A stretch of DNA of 64,000 nucleotides from Rhodospirillaceae bacterium. GTDB taxonomy: Bacteria > Pseudomonadota > Alphaproteobacteria > Rhodospirillales > Rhodospirillaceae. Positions 38,294-47,317 of the stretch are shown here, in pieces (position 1 is the first letter of the stretch; each line of letters begins with the position of its first letter). The stretch lies in assembly GCA_029245025.1 (NCBI GenBank), contig JAQWQC010000034.1, positions 62,001-126,000 of the forward strand, written 5' to 3'. The notes beneath the pieces are model-generated. The model saw nothing but the letters and a program-made list of their open reading frames with translations. It did not search any database and had not been told where the DNA came from. The position numbers and the translations under genes were made by a program.

Positions 38294-39130
38294 ATGGGGC
38301 GCCTGCAGGACAAAGTCGCGATCATCACCGGTGCTGGCAGAAGAAAAGGTTTGGGTGAGGGCATTGCCCGCCGATACGCCGAAGAGGGCGCGACGGTTAT
38401 TATCACCGACATCGGGAAAGCATCCGGTGATCATTTGCCAGCCAATCACATCGGCACATCGGAAGAAATGGAAGAGGTTGCCGCCGCCCTTCGCGCGGAT
38501 ACCTGTGGCAATGTACACACCATGGTGTGTGATGTGCGCTCCGAAGAAGATATCATTAGCACAATTGCGGACACGGTGAAGCAGTTTGGCAAGCTCGATA
38601 TCGTCGTTAATAATGCTGGTATTGGCTACATCATGAAGCCGATGACTGAGATGTCGATTGATGAATGGGATGTGGTGCTCGACGTTAATCTGCGAGGGCC
38701 ATTCCTTTTCACTAAGCATGCTGCCAAGCAGTTTATTGCCCAGGGCAACGGCGGGCGGATCATCAATATCGCCAGTCAGGCCGCGAAGAGCCCGGCGCCC
38801 CTGCTTGTGCACTACACCTCATCTAAACATGGGATGATCGGCCTGACTCGCACGGCCGCCGCTGAACTCGGCGAATATGGCATTACCTGCAACGCCGTGT
38901 GCCCCAACCATGTGACCACCGGCTTAGGCGCCATTCAAAATGCGCGGCGCGGTGAAGTGTTGGGCAAAGACACCGAGGGTGTGTTGAATTTCCGCAAAGC
39001 TAAGATTCCTCTGGGCCGGGTAGGCGTGACCTCAGACACTGCAAACGCCTGTGTGTTTTTGGCGTCAGACGAAGCCGCCTACATCACCGGTGAGGCGATG
39101 AACGTCTCCGGCGGCGAGGAAATGCACTAA
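38294..39130 (+). CDS. Short-chain dehydrogenase/reductase
   Basis: A 278-residue classical SDR. The cofactor motif is TGAGRRKGLGEGIA at residues 12-25, NNAG lies near residue 102, and the catalytic Ser and Tyr-x-x-x-Lys in HYTSSKHGMIGL near residue 175. A C-terminal GRVGVTSDTANACVFLASD is typical. ATG 38294 is preceded by AGGAGT. Unlike the three SDRs that follow, it belongs to the common FabG-like group. Its stop overlaps the stop of the convergent SDR by four bases. Confidence 0.92.
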   Translation: MGRLQDKVAIITGAGRRKGLGEGIARRYAEEGATVIITDIGKASGDHLPANHIGTSEEMEEVAAALRADTCGNVHTMVCDVRSEEDIISTIADTVKQFGKLDIVVNNAGIGYIMKPMTEMSIDEWDVVLDVNLRGPFLFTKHAAKQFIAQGNGGRIINIASQAAKSPAPLLVHYTSSKHGMIGLTRTAAAELGEYGITCNAVCPNHVTTGLGAIQNARRGEVLGKDTEGVLNFRKAKIPLGRVGVTSDTANACVFLASDEAAYITGEAMNVSGGEEMH

Positions 39131-39966
39131 GCCGCGTGCTGGTCGTCGGTTAGGTCCAGTTCCGGGAAGCGGTTGCCCGGTGATTTAAAGCGCGACTTGA
39201 TAAACCGGCCAGCGGCTTTGCGGCTGGTCAGCCAGGCAATACGCGCACCGTGCTTGTCGTTGGCCAGCACCTGTTCGACCAGCCACGGTGTCACCGTTTC
39301 AACCCGGTCGGCGATAATATTGAAGACTTTTTTCACATACTCCCATCTGTCCGGCGGCATCTTGCCGCGGTCGCGCAGGGATAAATCGGTGATCACAATG
39401 CCGGGGCTCATGTATCCGACGATCACCGGACTGTCTTTAGTTTCCTTAATCAGAGCTTTGGTGAAATAGGTCAGACCAAATTTAGTGCAGCCATATAGGC
39501 TCATGCCGTGCTGCTTCATGCCGTTGGATCCGAAGCCCTCGAAATTATACAGCGCTCCGTGCCCTTGCTCTTCCATGCCTTTCAGTGCGACTTGCGCCCC
39601 GTTCATGGTGCCAACAAGATTTACAGCTGGCACCGCATCAACTTCGTCTTGCGGCAGACGGCCAATGGGAAAGCGAGTGTTCGACATCCCAGCGTTGTTG
39701 ATCCAGATGTCCACATCACCGAATTCTTTTTTGGCTAAACCCCAAAGTGCCTGAACCTGATCATGCTTGGTCACATCGCAGGTGGTGCCTGCAACCCGCG
39801 CCCCATCCGTTGCTGCGGGATTGAGTTCGGTGAGGGCGCTGTTGACGGCGGACTGTCCGCGCCCGCAGATCACCACGTTGTTGCCCCGCTTCAAAAGTTC
39901 AAGCGCCAAGCCGTGGCCGATGCCCCGGGTGCCGCCCGTGACCACAACTGTCTTTTGGTTTGTCAT
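39127..39966 (-). CDS. SDR resembling chlorophyll b reductase NYC1/NOL (copy 1)
   Basis: A 279-residue SDR. VVTGGTRGIGHGLALELLKR is the NAD(P) site at the N-terminus and DIWINNAGMSNTRF lies near residue 90. The active site ALYNFEGFGSNG ... SLYGCTKFGLTYFTKALIKE has the unusual E/DGxGSxG stretch before Tyr-Gly-x-Thr-Lys that I associate with plant chlorophyll b reductases. The end VFNIIADRVETVTPWLV also follows that family. It is divergent from copy 2 (171-base gap). The physiological substrate in a bacterium is unknown. Confidence 0.82.
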   Translation of the reverse strand: MTNQKTVVVTGGTRGIGHGLALELLKRGNNVVICGRGQSAVNSALTELNPAATDGARVAGTTCDVTKHDQVQALWGLAKKEFGDVDIWINNAGMSNTRFPIGRLPQDEVDAVPAVNLVGTMNGAQVALKGMEEQGHGALYNFEGFGSNGMKQHGMSLYGCTKFGLTYFTKALIKETKDSPVIVGYMSPGIVITDLSLRDRGKMPPDRWEYVKKVFNIIADRVETVTPWLVEQVLANDKHGARIAWLTSRKAAGRFIKSRFKSPGNRFPELDLTDDQHAA

Positions 39967-40137
39967 AGGTATTGCTCACTCGTGATGTGTTTTGCTGACC
40001 CTATCACAGCGGTGTTGTTTACAGGTGAGGGGGCGGGACTATTTTGGCCGCGTGACGGACTCGCTTTACCCAGCGCAGGGCATAGCCCGTGTGCCCGCTA
40101 TGATGGCGGCACTTTCGATCTGAATGGGAAGAGGTAC

Positions 40138-40956
40138 ATGGCTCAGAAAACCGCCGTCATCACCGGCTCCACCAAAGGCATTGGAAAGGGCTATGCCAAG
40201 GCATTCCTTGACCGTGGGGTCAACGTGGTGATCTCTGGCCGTTCTCAAGACACGGTTGATACAGCGGTGAAAGATTTCGACGGCGTCGGGAAAGATGGCG
40301 CCCGGGCGGCCGGCGTGGTTTGTGAGGTGTCTGACGCTATCGAAGTGCAAGTGCTGTGGGATTTCGCCAAGCAGGAATTTGAGACCGTTGATATTTGGAT
40401 TAACAATGCTGGTTTCGCTCGATCTGGTGCGAGCTTGTTGCAGCTCACACCAGATGAAATTGAAACCATGGTCCACGGCAATGTCATTGGTACCATCAAC
40501 GGCTGCCAGGTCGCGCTCCGGGGAATGTCCGCACAAGGCTTTGGACACATCTACAATACATATGGCGCCGGGTCAGATGGCCGGGTCATTCCCGGCATGA
40601 TCGGGTATGGCACAACCAAAAGCGCGGTGCGGTATTTTACCGAGAGCCTGATCAAAGAGCTCAAAGGCCGGCCCATCAAGGTGGGGATGATCAGCCCCGG
40701 CATGAATCTGACTGAGAACATGATCAACCAAATGAAAAAAGTGCCGCCACTAGCGCGGCCAAAAGTGATGAAGCCGATCAACATGCTTGGCGACTATGTT
40801 GAAACCACCACCCCCTGGATTGTCGACCGTATGCTCGCCAACGACAAAATGGGCACCCATATAAAGTGGTTAACCACAGGCAAGATCCTGCGCCGCCTGC
40901 TTTTGGCACCGTTTATCAAGCGTGACCTGTGGGCCAGATTTGAACTCAACGACTAA
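40138..40956 (+). CDS. SDR resembling chlorophyll b reductase NYC1/NOL (copy 2)
   Basis: A 272-residue paralogue: AVITGSTKGIGKGYAKAFLD, DIWINNAGFARSG, then HIYNTYGAGSDGRVIPG and GYGTTKSAVRYFTESLIKEL. SPGMNLTENM follows, and GDYVETTTPWIVDRML near the end parallels copy 1. ATG 40138 with GAAGAGG is chosen; the long in-frame extension upstream is antisense to copy 1. About 150 bases downstream two MFS genes begin, and copy 3 lies after them. Confidence 0.82.
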   Translation: MAQKTAVITGSTKGIGKGYAKAFLDRGVNVVISGRSQDTVDTAVKDFDGVGKDGARAAGVVCEVSDAIEVQVLWDFAKQEFETVDIWINNAGFARSGASLLQLTPDEIETMVHGNVIGTINGCQVALRGMSAQGFGHIYNTYGAGSDGRVIPGMIGYGTTKSAVRYFTESLIKELKGRPIKVGMISPGMNLTENMINQMKKVPPLARPKVMKPINMLGDYVETTTPWIVDRMLANDKMGTHIKWLTTGKILRRLLLAPFIKRDLWARFELND

Positions 40957-41103
40957 CAGTGGTCTGCCTCGCAGGACCGCATTCTCGTAACCACATTGCG
41001 GTCAGGTGGGCTTATCGAGGCCTTTGATCCCCGGGCCATGGCTAAGGTGGACGCCGCTGCGACCGGTTCTCAATTCGGCGTGGACTAGTTGTTGGGGAAT
41101 TGC

Positions 41104-42441
41104 ATGCAACCAGATACATCGTGCCAGAAGCTCGGGCCTATATGGCTGGCCCCGGGCATCAGCCGCTTTAACGGTGTGGCTTTTCTTTATGCGTCTTTTG
41201 TCAGCATTGCTTTTATTTCGCTGATCAATGTCCTTCAGGCGTATATACTGACGGAACACCTTGCTATTCCCGGGGACGAGCAAGGCACGCTGACCGGTGA
41301 CTTGGCGTTTTTCCAAGAAATCATCACGCTTGTGTTGGTCGCTCCGGCCGGAATTCTGTCCGACCGTATTGGTCGCCGTCCCGTGTTTGTCTTTGGCGTG
41401 CTCATGCTGGCCGTCGGCTTCGCTTGTTACCCCATCGCATCCTCCGTCTTCGAGCTCACTATCTATCGATGTTTCTACGCCGTTGGCACGGCCTGTGTCG
41501 GCGGGATGATCGGGACTGTCATTGCTGATTATCCTCAGGAACTATCGCGCGGAAAACTTATTGCGGCGTCAGGCATGCTAAACGGGCTTGGGCTCGTTGT
41601 GTTTGTATCGGTTTTGGGCCGGTTGCCAAATATGTTCAAGGACAGCGGAGCGACGGCCATTGAGGCGGGCCAGTACACCTTTTGGATTGTCGCCAGCATT
41701 TGTCTCTTTTCAGCTCTTATTTTGCAGATCGGACTCAAAGGCGGTCCCGCTGCGCGCATAAAAGAGCGCATTCCACTTCGCCATTTAATCACTGCTGGAT
41801 TGAGTCACGCGCGCAATCCGCGCATCGCGTTGGCCTATGGGTCTGCCTTTGCGGCACGGGCTGATCTGGTTGTGGTCGGAACCTTTGTGGCACTTTGGGG
41901 GGTCACCGCAGGTACAGCGCAGGGTATTTCGACGGCGGATGCCCTAGAGCGAGGCACGTTGATGTTTGTCATCGCCCAGGTCGCGGCCATCATCTGGGCA
42001 CCGTTCATGGGCATCATTATAGATCGGGTCAATCGCGTGACGGCACAAGCTGTCGCTATGACTCTTGCAGGCTCAGGTTATCTATCCATGGCGCTTGTTG
42101 CGTCGCCACTGGATATGGTGGCATGGCCGGCATTTGCTTTGTTGGGGGCGGGGCAGATCAGCGCTTTGTTTTCCTCGCAGGGATTGATTGGTCAGGAAGC
42201 ACCTGAAACGGAGCGCGGCTCAATCGTGGGTGTGTTTGGTATTTGCGGGGCAATAGGTATTTTATTTGCAACCGTGGTCGGCGGCCGCCTGTTCGATTCA
42301 ATCGCGCCAGCCGCCCCATTTGTGTTGATGGGAATTGCCAACGTCGTGTTGTTGGTTTGGTCCGTTATTGTCCGCATAAAGGCGCCGGGGCTAATGATTA
42401 AAAAAGTTCAAAAAGCGGCTGATGTCTCTGAACCGGCCTGA
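41104..42441 (+). CDS. MFS transporter (family-internal copy 2)
   Basis: A 445-residue, 12-helix major facilitator protein. Loop 2-3: GILSDRIGRRPVFVFG. GTLTGDLAFFQEIITLVLV and NPRIALAYGSAFAARADLVV match copies 1 and 3. The end GQEAPETERGSIVGVFGICG is also shared within the subfamily. ATG 41104 has GGGGAA about 7 bases upstream. It is followed 44 bases later by copy 3, so the pair arose by tandem duplication and is probably co-transcribed with the SDR behind. Confidence 0.88.
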   Translation: MQPDTSCQKLGPIWLAPGISRFNGVAFLYASFVSIAFISLINVLQAYILTEHLAIPGDEQGTLTGDLAFFQEIITLVLVAPAGILSDRIGRRPVFVFGVLMLAVGFACYPIASSVFELTIYRCFYAVGTACVGGMIGTVIADYPQELSRGKLIAASGMLNGLGLVVFVSVLGRLPNMFKDSGATAIEAGQYTFWIVASICLFSALILQIGLKGGPAARIKERIPLRHLITAGLSHARNPRIALAYGSAFAARADLVVVGTFVALWGVTAGTAQGISTADALERGTLMFVIAQVAAIIWAPFMGIIIDRVNRVTAQAVAMTLAGSGYLSMALVASPLDMVAWPAFALLGAGQISALFSSQGLIGQEAPETERGSIVGVFGICGAIGILFATVVGGRLFDSIAPAAPFVLMGIANVVLLVWSVIVRIKAPGLMIKKVQKAADVSEPA

Positions 42442-42485
42442 GACGAAAACCGTAAAAAAGTAAACGAGGGGAACAGGGGTTTTTC

Positions 42486-43856
42486 ATGAGCGATACCACA
42501 CATCAAGCCTACATCCGGCCCATGGGCGTGCGCATCGATCTCGCCGACGGCATCAGCGCCAAAAATGGCTGGACGCTGATGTATGCGTCCTTTGCGACCA
42601 TCGGCTTTCTGACCTTCATCAACACCGGTCAGGCTTTTGTTCTTAACGCCAACCTAAATATGCCCGGAGATGAGCAGGGCCGGGTGACTGGCGCATTGGC
42701 CTTTTGGAACGAAATCATCACCATCGCGCTGGCTGCCCCGTTTGGCGTGATGGCCGACCGCATCGGTCGTCGTCCCGTCTTTTGTTTCGGCATGATTTCC
42801 ATGGCCTTTGGCTATGCCTTGTATCCCTACGCCGACAGCGTCACCGACCTGTTTGTTGCGCGCACGTTGTACGGGTTGGGGACTGCCGCTGCCGCTGGGA
42901 TGATCGGCATTGTCGGACAGGATTATCCGCGTGAGTATTCCCGCGGAAAGTTGATTGCCTGGACCGGTGTGATGAATTCTCTCGGGGTTATCTTCACGGC
43001 ACTTGTGTTTGGTCGAATCATGTTTGGCGCTCTGGAGACTTCGGGCATGACGGCCAAGCAACAGGGTCTCTATACCTTCTGGTCCGTTGCCATTGTGCTG
43101 CTCATTTCAGCTTGGATTCTTAAGTGGGGTCTTAAGGGCGGCGTACCAGCCGAAGTCGACAAAAAGCTACCTATTAAACAGCAGTTCATGAGTGGGATTA
43201 CCAATGCCAAGAATCCGCGCATTGCATTGGCCTATGCGTCGGCATTCGTGGCGCGATCAGATCTTGTGGTCATTGGTGCGTTCACGAACCTGTGGGGGTC
43301 TGTGTACGGCACCCAGCAGGGTATGACGCCTGCTGAGGCTGCTATTGCCGGTGTGACCATCTTTGCCATCGCTCAGCTGTTTGGTTTGATTTGGTCTCCT
43401 ATCATGGGGGTGATCATTGACCGAGTGAACCGGGTGTCTGCTGTGGTCTTTGGTATGGGCTTTGCGGCCATCGGCTATGCCTCCATGTACTTCGTCGAAG
43501 ACCCAACCAATCCCATTTACTACCCCTTGTTTGGTTTGCTCGGCATTGGGCAGATCAGTGCCTTCTTCGCATCCCAAGCTTTGATGGGGCAAGAAGCACC
43601 AGCCAAAGAGCGCGGTGCGGTGATTGGGTTCTTTAGTGGCTCCGGGGCGGTCGGGATTCTGGTAGCGACTTCCGTCGGCGGCATCCTGTTTGATACTTGG
43701 ATGCTCACCGGGCCGTTTATCTTTGTCGGTGCGCTGAACTTCTGCATCTTCGTAATGGCCGCAATCATTCGTGCCAAGTCACCTGGCATGATGGCTGATG
43801 AAATCAAAGCCATGCGGGAAGACCGTGCGGCTACTTTGTCGGCAGTCAAAGGCTAG
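42486..43856 (+). CDS. MFS transporter (family-internal copy 3)
   Basis: A 456-residue, 12-helix major facilitator protein, closest to copy 2: VTGALAFWNEIITIALAAPF, loop 2-3 GVMADRIGRRPVFCFG, NPRIALAYASAFVARSDLVV and GQEAPAKERGAVIGFF. RBS is AGGGG about 8 bases before ATG 42486. The SDR copy 3 starts seven bases after its stop, giving a transporter-transporter-reductase unit. Nothing in the sequence fixes direction of transport or substrate. Confidence 0.88.
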   Translation: MSDTTHQAYIRPMGVRIDLADGISAKNGWTLMYASFATIGFLTFINTGQAFVLNANLNMPGDEQGRVTGALAFWNEIITIALAAPFGVMADRIGRRPVFCFGMISMAFGYALYPYADSVTDLFVARTLYGLGTAAAAGMIGIVGQDYPREYSRGKLIAWTGVMNSLGVIFTALVFGRIMFGALETSGMTAKQQGLYTFWSVAIVLLISAWILKWGLKGGVPAEVDKKLPIKQQFMSGITNAKNPRIALAYASAFVARSDLVVIGAFTNLWGSVYGTQQGMTPAEAAIAGVTIFAIAQLFGLIWSPIMGVIIDRVNRVSAVVFGMGFAAIGYASMYFVEDPTNPIYYPLFGLLGIGQISAFFASQALMGQEAPAKERGAVIGFFSGSGAVGILVATSVGGILFDTWMLTGPFIFVGALNFCIFVMAAIIRAKSPGMMADEIKAMREDRAATLSAVKG

Positions 43857-43863
43857 GGGCATC

Positions 43864-44670
43864 ATGGCGGCGGCGGTCATCACCGGCTCGACCCGCGGCA
43901 TTGGCCTTGGTTTGGCCCGTGAGTTCTTGCGGCGCGGCCACAGTGTTGTCGTCTCGGGGCGCAGCCAAACTGCTGTGGATAAGGCCTTGTCTGCGTTAGC
44001 GGGTGATATCTCCAGCGAGGCGATGGCAGTTGGAATCCCCTGCGATGTCTGTGATCTGGCAAAGGTACAGAGCCTCTGGGATAAAGCCGTCGATGAGTTC
44101 GGTCAGGTTGATTATTGGATCAATAACGCCGGATTGATTCACGGCTATAAGAACATTATTGATCTGCCGCCGGACGATTTCTCCCGCGTTATCCAAACCA
44201 ATATCACCGGGGTTATCCAATGCACCCAGGTGGCGACGGTTGGGATGTCTAATCAAGACACGGGTGGCTGGATCTACAACATGGAGGGCTTTGGCTCTGA
44301 TGGCATGACTCGCCCAGGCATCACCCTCTACGGCACAACCAAAAGAGCAGTCACGTATTTCACCGCCAGTGCTATTAAAGAGGCGAAGGGCACCAACGTA
44401 AAAATTGGATTTCTAAACCCTGGGATCGTGATGACAGACTTGGGAATGGGGGACACCAAAGACCTACCGAAAGAAGGGCGCCGCAAAAAGAAATTCCTCA
44501 TGCTGATTGGAGACACCGTGGAAGACGTTACGTCTTTTCTGGTCACCCGGATTCTCAGCAACACCGAACACGGTAAACGCATTGCATGGATGACCACACT
44601 TAAGTTGCTTGGCCGGGTATTGATATCGCCGTTCGTGAAGCGCGATCCCATGACGCCAGCTGGTTACTAA
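43864..44670 (+). CDS. SDR resembling chlorophyll b reductase NYC1/NOL (copy 3)
   Basis: A 268-residue paralogue: AVITGSTRGIGLGLAREFLR at the N-terminus, DYWINNAGLIHGY near residue 85, WIYNMEGFGSDGMTRPGITL and YGTTKRAVTYFTASAIKEAK at the active site, then NPGIVMTDLGMGD. ATG 43864 follows the MFS stop by seven bases and has GGGGC upstream. It is followed by the interrupted carboxymuconolactone decarboxylase-like gene. Confidence 0.83.
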   Translation: MAAAVITGSTRGIGLGLAREFLRRGHSVVVSGRSQTAVDKALSALAGDISSEAMAVGIPCDVCDLAKVQSLWDKAVDEFGQVDYWINNAGLIHGYKNIIDLPPDDFSRVIQTNITGVIQCTQVATVGMSNQDTGGWIYNMEGFGSDGMTRPGITLYGTTKRAVTYFTASAIKEAKGTNVKIGFLNPGIVMTDLGMGDTKDLPKEGRRKKKFLMLIGDTVEDVTSFLVTRILSNTEHGKRIAWMTTLKLLGRVLISPFVKRDPMTPAGY

Positions 44671-44750
44671 GCCGCGACGCTCTCTATTCTTATTTGCCTC
44701 CACCGTCCTGACGCGGTCTCCTGTGTGTTTATTCAGACTGGGGAATTAAA

Positions 44751-45209
44751 GTGCCCAATAAGAAGCTAGAAGACGGACTATACGCACGTCGTACCGTGCT
44801 TGGTGACGACCATATCGATCGCACGCGGGGCGGGTTGACCGCGTTCGATGGAGAGTTTGACGACATGGTTAGTAAATGGGCTTAGGGTTCCCTATGGACA
44901 CGCCCTGGGTTGGAGCGCAAACTTAGGAGCCTGCTAAATATCGCGTTGCTGGCCGCGTTAAACCGTCAACGTGAGGTGCGTCTCCACGTAAAGGGCGCCT
45001 TAAGGACGGGTTGAGCGGAAGAAGAAATCAAAGAAGCCCTGCTTCATTGTGCGGCTTATCTCGGTGTGCCCGCAGGCATCGCAGCTTTTGCCAAGGATAA
45101 AGACGCTTTAACCTCTGGTCTCCAGGCGGGTAACCGCTACCATTCCTGGGGAAAACTCTTGAGCCAACTATGGTTTGCTTGCAGCATGGTTCAAAGGTCA
45201 TATCCATAA
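44751..45209 (+). pseudogene. Carboxymuconolactone decarboxylase-family gene with two nonsense codons
   Basis: From a GTG at 44751 (GGGGAATT upstream) the frame runs 152 codons to TAA at 45207-45209, broken by TAG at 44883-44885 and TGA at 45012-45014. The reading is otherwise a clear PcaC-type sequence: ARRTVLGDDHIDR, then after the TAG GSLWTRPGLERKLRSLLNIA and HVKGALRTG, and after the TGA AEEEIKEALLHCAAYLGVPA. Family members usually have Trp at the first stop (TGG to TAG), and a residue such as Cys or Leu at the second. Such proteins act in the beta-ketoadipate pathway or as peroxidase-like AhpD relatives. No frameshift is present, so inactivation looks recent. Confidence 0.85.
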
Positions 45210-45235
45210 GACAACTCAAAATGGGAACCGCGCCA

Positions 45236-46471
45236 ATGCCCGATACAGTCGCGGCACAAACATCGCCAGACTTGGAAGAGATCAAAGCTCGAACCGAAGC
45301 CTTGCTCGATGGATTTCGCTCGCGCGCCGTCGATACCGAAGCCAATCGCGTGTTGCCGAGAGAAACTGTTGAGGAGCTTTACGATGCTGAGCTCTTGCAA
45401 CTGTTTGCTCCAAAACGGTACGGCGGTTTGTCTTTTGACTGGCCCGCCATCGCACATGCATCTCGCATTGCGGCCAGGGCCTGCGCTTCGACCGGCTGGT
45501 TGATCAGTGTGGTCGGTGGTCACATAGCCATTGTTTCACGATTGGCCAAACCCATTCAGGATGAAATATTTAAGGACGGTGTTCGCAAAATCATTACGAC
45601 CGCCTCTGCACAGACTACTGGCACAATTATTAAAGAAGATGGCGGCTATCGCCTCAACGGCGTGTGGCGATTTGGCTCGGGCATTGATCACGCCGATTGG
45701 GTGATGGTCACGGGAGCGTGCGAAAATCACCCTAACCCGCCTGACCCCAATGTGCTCCGCGCTATCGTGCCGCGTAGCTCAGTGGAGGTGGATGACACCT
45801 GGCATGTGGCCGGTATGCGCGGCACAGGATCCAAAGATCTCCGATTTGACAATGTGTTTGTGGAGGACGATTGGGTGGTTACCTCGCTGCAGTGCTTCGG
45901 CATGCACCCGCTCGGGGCAGAGGTGAATCCCGAGGCATATTTGTTTGATGTGCCGTTTATGCCCTATTTCACCAACTGGATGATTGGTCCATTGCTCGGC
46001 TGTGCTGAAGGTGCCTTCGAGGCCTATGTTGCCGCGACCAAAAAGAAAGTTGGTGCGATGACCAAAATAACGGTCGCGGATCAGCCGACCGTGCAGGAGC
46101 GTCTCTCTGAATCGTCGGCGGAGCTGGATTGTGCACGCATGATGTTCGAGGCCATTACCACATTGCTGGACACTGCGGGCCACGAACGCCGCCCGCTGAC
46201 TCCAGATGAAAATGTCCTGATCAATCGCAATCGAGCCTATTTGGCGCGGTTATGTACCAGCTCGATCTATCGTCTCGTGCGGGTCATGGGCGCGACTGGC
46301 ATTTTTGATACTAATCCGGTACAGCGCCATTGGCGTGACCTGTCAGTTATGGCCTGCCAGGTCGGGGTCAATTGGGATCAGAACATGGTGGCTTACGGCA
46401 AGTATTTGCTTGGCCTCGAATTCGAGAAACCAAAAACCGATCACGCACCCTCGGTCAAAAGGCCTGCGTAA
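45236..46471 (+). CDS. HsaA-like flavin-dependent monooxygenase, acyl-CoA dehydrogenase fold (paralogue 2)
   Basis: A 411-residue paralogue of the product of 20844. Shared segments: LFAPKRYGGLSFDWP near residue 53, GVWRFGSGIDHADWV near residue 140, and MRGTGSKDLRFDNVFVEDD near residue 200. ATG 45236 (GGGAA upstream) aligns best with paralogue 1; the ATG five codons earlier has no ribosome site. It follows the broken carboxymuconolactone decarboxylase-like gene by 26 bases and converges on the parvulin gene. As a two-component monooxygenase it would need a flavin reductase from elsewhere. Confidence 0.87.
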   Translation: MPDTVAAQTSPDLEEIKARTEALLDGFRSRAVDTEANRVLPRETVEELYDAELLQLFAPKRYGGLSFDWPAIAHASRIAARACASTGWLISVVGGHIAIVSRLAKPIQDEIFKDGVRKIITTASAQTTGTIIKEDGGYRLNGVWRFGSGIDHADWVMVTGACENHPNPPDPNVLRAIVPRSSVEVDDTWHVAGMRGTGSKDLRFDNVFVEDDWVVTSLQCFGMHPLGAEVNPEAYLFDVPFMPYFTNWMIGPLLGCAEGAFEAYVAATKKKVGAMTKITVADQPTVQERLSESSAELDCARMMFEAITTLLDTAGHERRPLTPDENVLINRNRAYLARLCTSSIYRLVRVMGATGIFDTNPVQRHWRDLSVMACQVGVNWDQNMVAYGKYLLGLEFEKPKTDHAPSVKRPA

Positions 46472-46500
46472 ATCGCCTTCTTAGAAAAGCTTGGGGGTCG

Positions 46501-47316
46501 TTATTCGGCGGCAGTCGGTGTGATCCTAATTTCTGCCCGTCCACGCAATTCCGTCAGAACTGCCTGCACGGCGGCGTCAGACAATTCGTTGCGCACTTCA
46601 ACACGCATTTCCTCAAAGGTGGGGGCCGGTTTCAAACGTTTTTCCTCGACCTTGATCAAATGCCACCCGAAATCTGTTTTGACAGGTGAAGAGGTGATCT
46701 CGCCCGCGGATAGGGCGAAGGCCGATTCTGAGAATTCAGGGACCATAGTACCGCGGGTAAAGTAGCCTAGGTCGCCGCCCTGTGGACCTGACGGGCCGGT
46801 TGAGCGATCCCGTGCTAAGTCTTCGAAGGTTGCACCGTCAGAAAGTTCGCGCAGAATCGCATTTGCTTCATCTTCTGTTTCGACCAGAATATGGCGTGCT
46901 TTCACTTCCTCGTCCTGAACGTAGGTTTCCATCTTTTTGTCATACGCTTCGCGAATGCGATCTTCGGTGACCCGGTCAGAAATCTCGTCACGTAAATAGG
47001 CCTGGCGAACCAGTTCATCTTCTAGCCGCTGCAACTGCAGTTGAACATCCGGATCGTTTTCCAAGCCCCGGCCTCTGGCTGCGGAGCCCATCAATTGTTG
47101 ATCAATGTAAAACTCGATGAGGCGGGGCAAAATTGACGCTGTTTCCATTTCCGCTGCATTTGGAATGGTTTGCTGGAAAGCGGCAATCTCATTAAAGGTG
47201 ATTGGCGTGCCGTTCAATTCAGCCACCACCGTGTCAGAGGTTTGGGCGCGGGCGCTGCCAGCAAAACACAGGATTAGAGTGGTGACAGTGGCCAGCGCGT
47301 GTCTACGAAAGGTCAT
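46501..47316 (-). CDS. Exported parvulin-type peptidyl-prolyl isomerase
   Basis: A 271-residue periplasmic PPIase of the PpiC/SurA parvulin type. The signal peptide ends FAGSARAQ; ATG 47316 sits just after the SlyD-type stop. An N-terminal helical chaperone part (residues 40-125) is followed by the parvulin domain: VKARHILVETEDEANAI, FEDLARDRSTGPSGPQGGDL, FTRGTMVPEFSESAF and FGWHLIKVEEKR. Likely role: folding of outer-membrane or periplasmic proteins. It is co-transcribed with the unrelated FKBP-type isomerase upstream. Confidence 0.92.
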   Translation of the reverse strand: MTFRRHALATVTTLILCFAGSARAQTSDTVVAELNGTPITFNEIAAFQQTIPNAAEMETASILPRLIEFYIDQQLMGSAARGRGLENDPDVQLQLQRLEDELVRQAYLRDEISDRVTEDRIREAYDKKMETYVQDEEVKARHILVETEDEANAILRELSDGATFEDLARDRSTGPSGPQGGDLGYFTRGTMVPEFSESAFALSAGEITSSPVKTDFGWHLIKVEEKRLKPAPTFEEMRVEVRNELSDAAVQAVLTELRGRAEIRITPTAAE

Positions 47317-47317
47317 G

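Noticed and set aside
39763-40137. A 125-codon N-terminal extension of SDR copy 2
   Set aside because: It is antisense to SDR copy 1, has no domain content, and the start at 40138 has its own ribosome site and matches the family N-terminus.
44883-45014. Selenocysteine or stop-codon recoding in the carboxymuconolactone decarboxylase-like gene
   Set aside because: One of the two stops is TAG, no SECIS-like hairpin is evident after the TGA, and TGA and TAG both end normal genes in this window.
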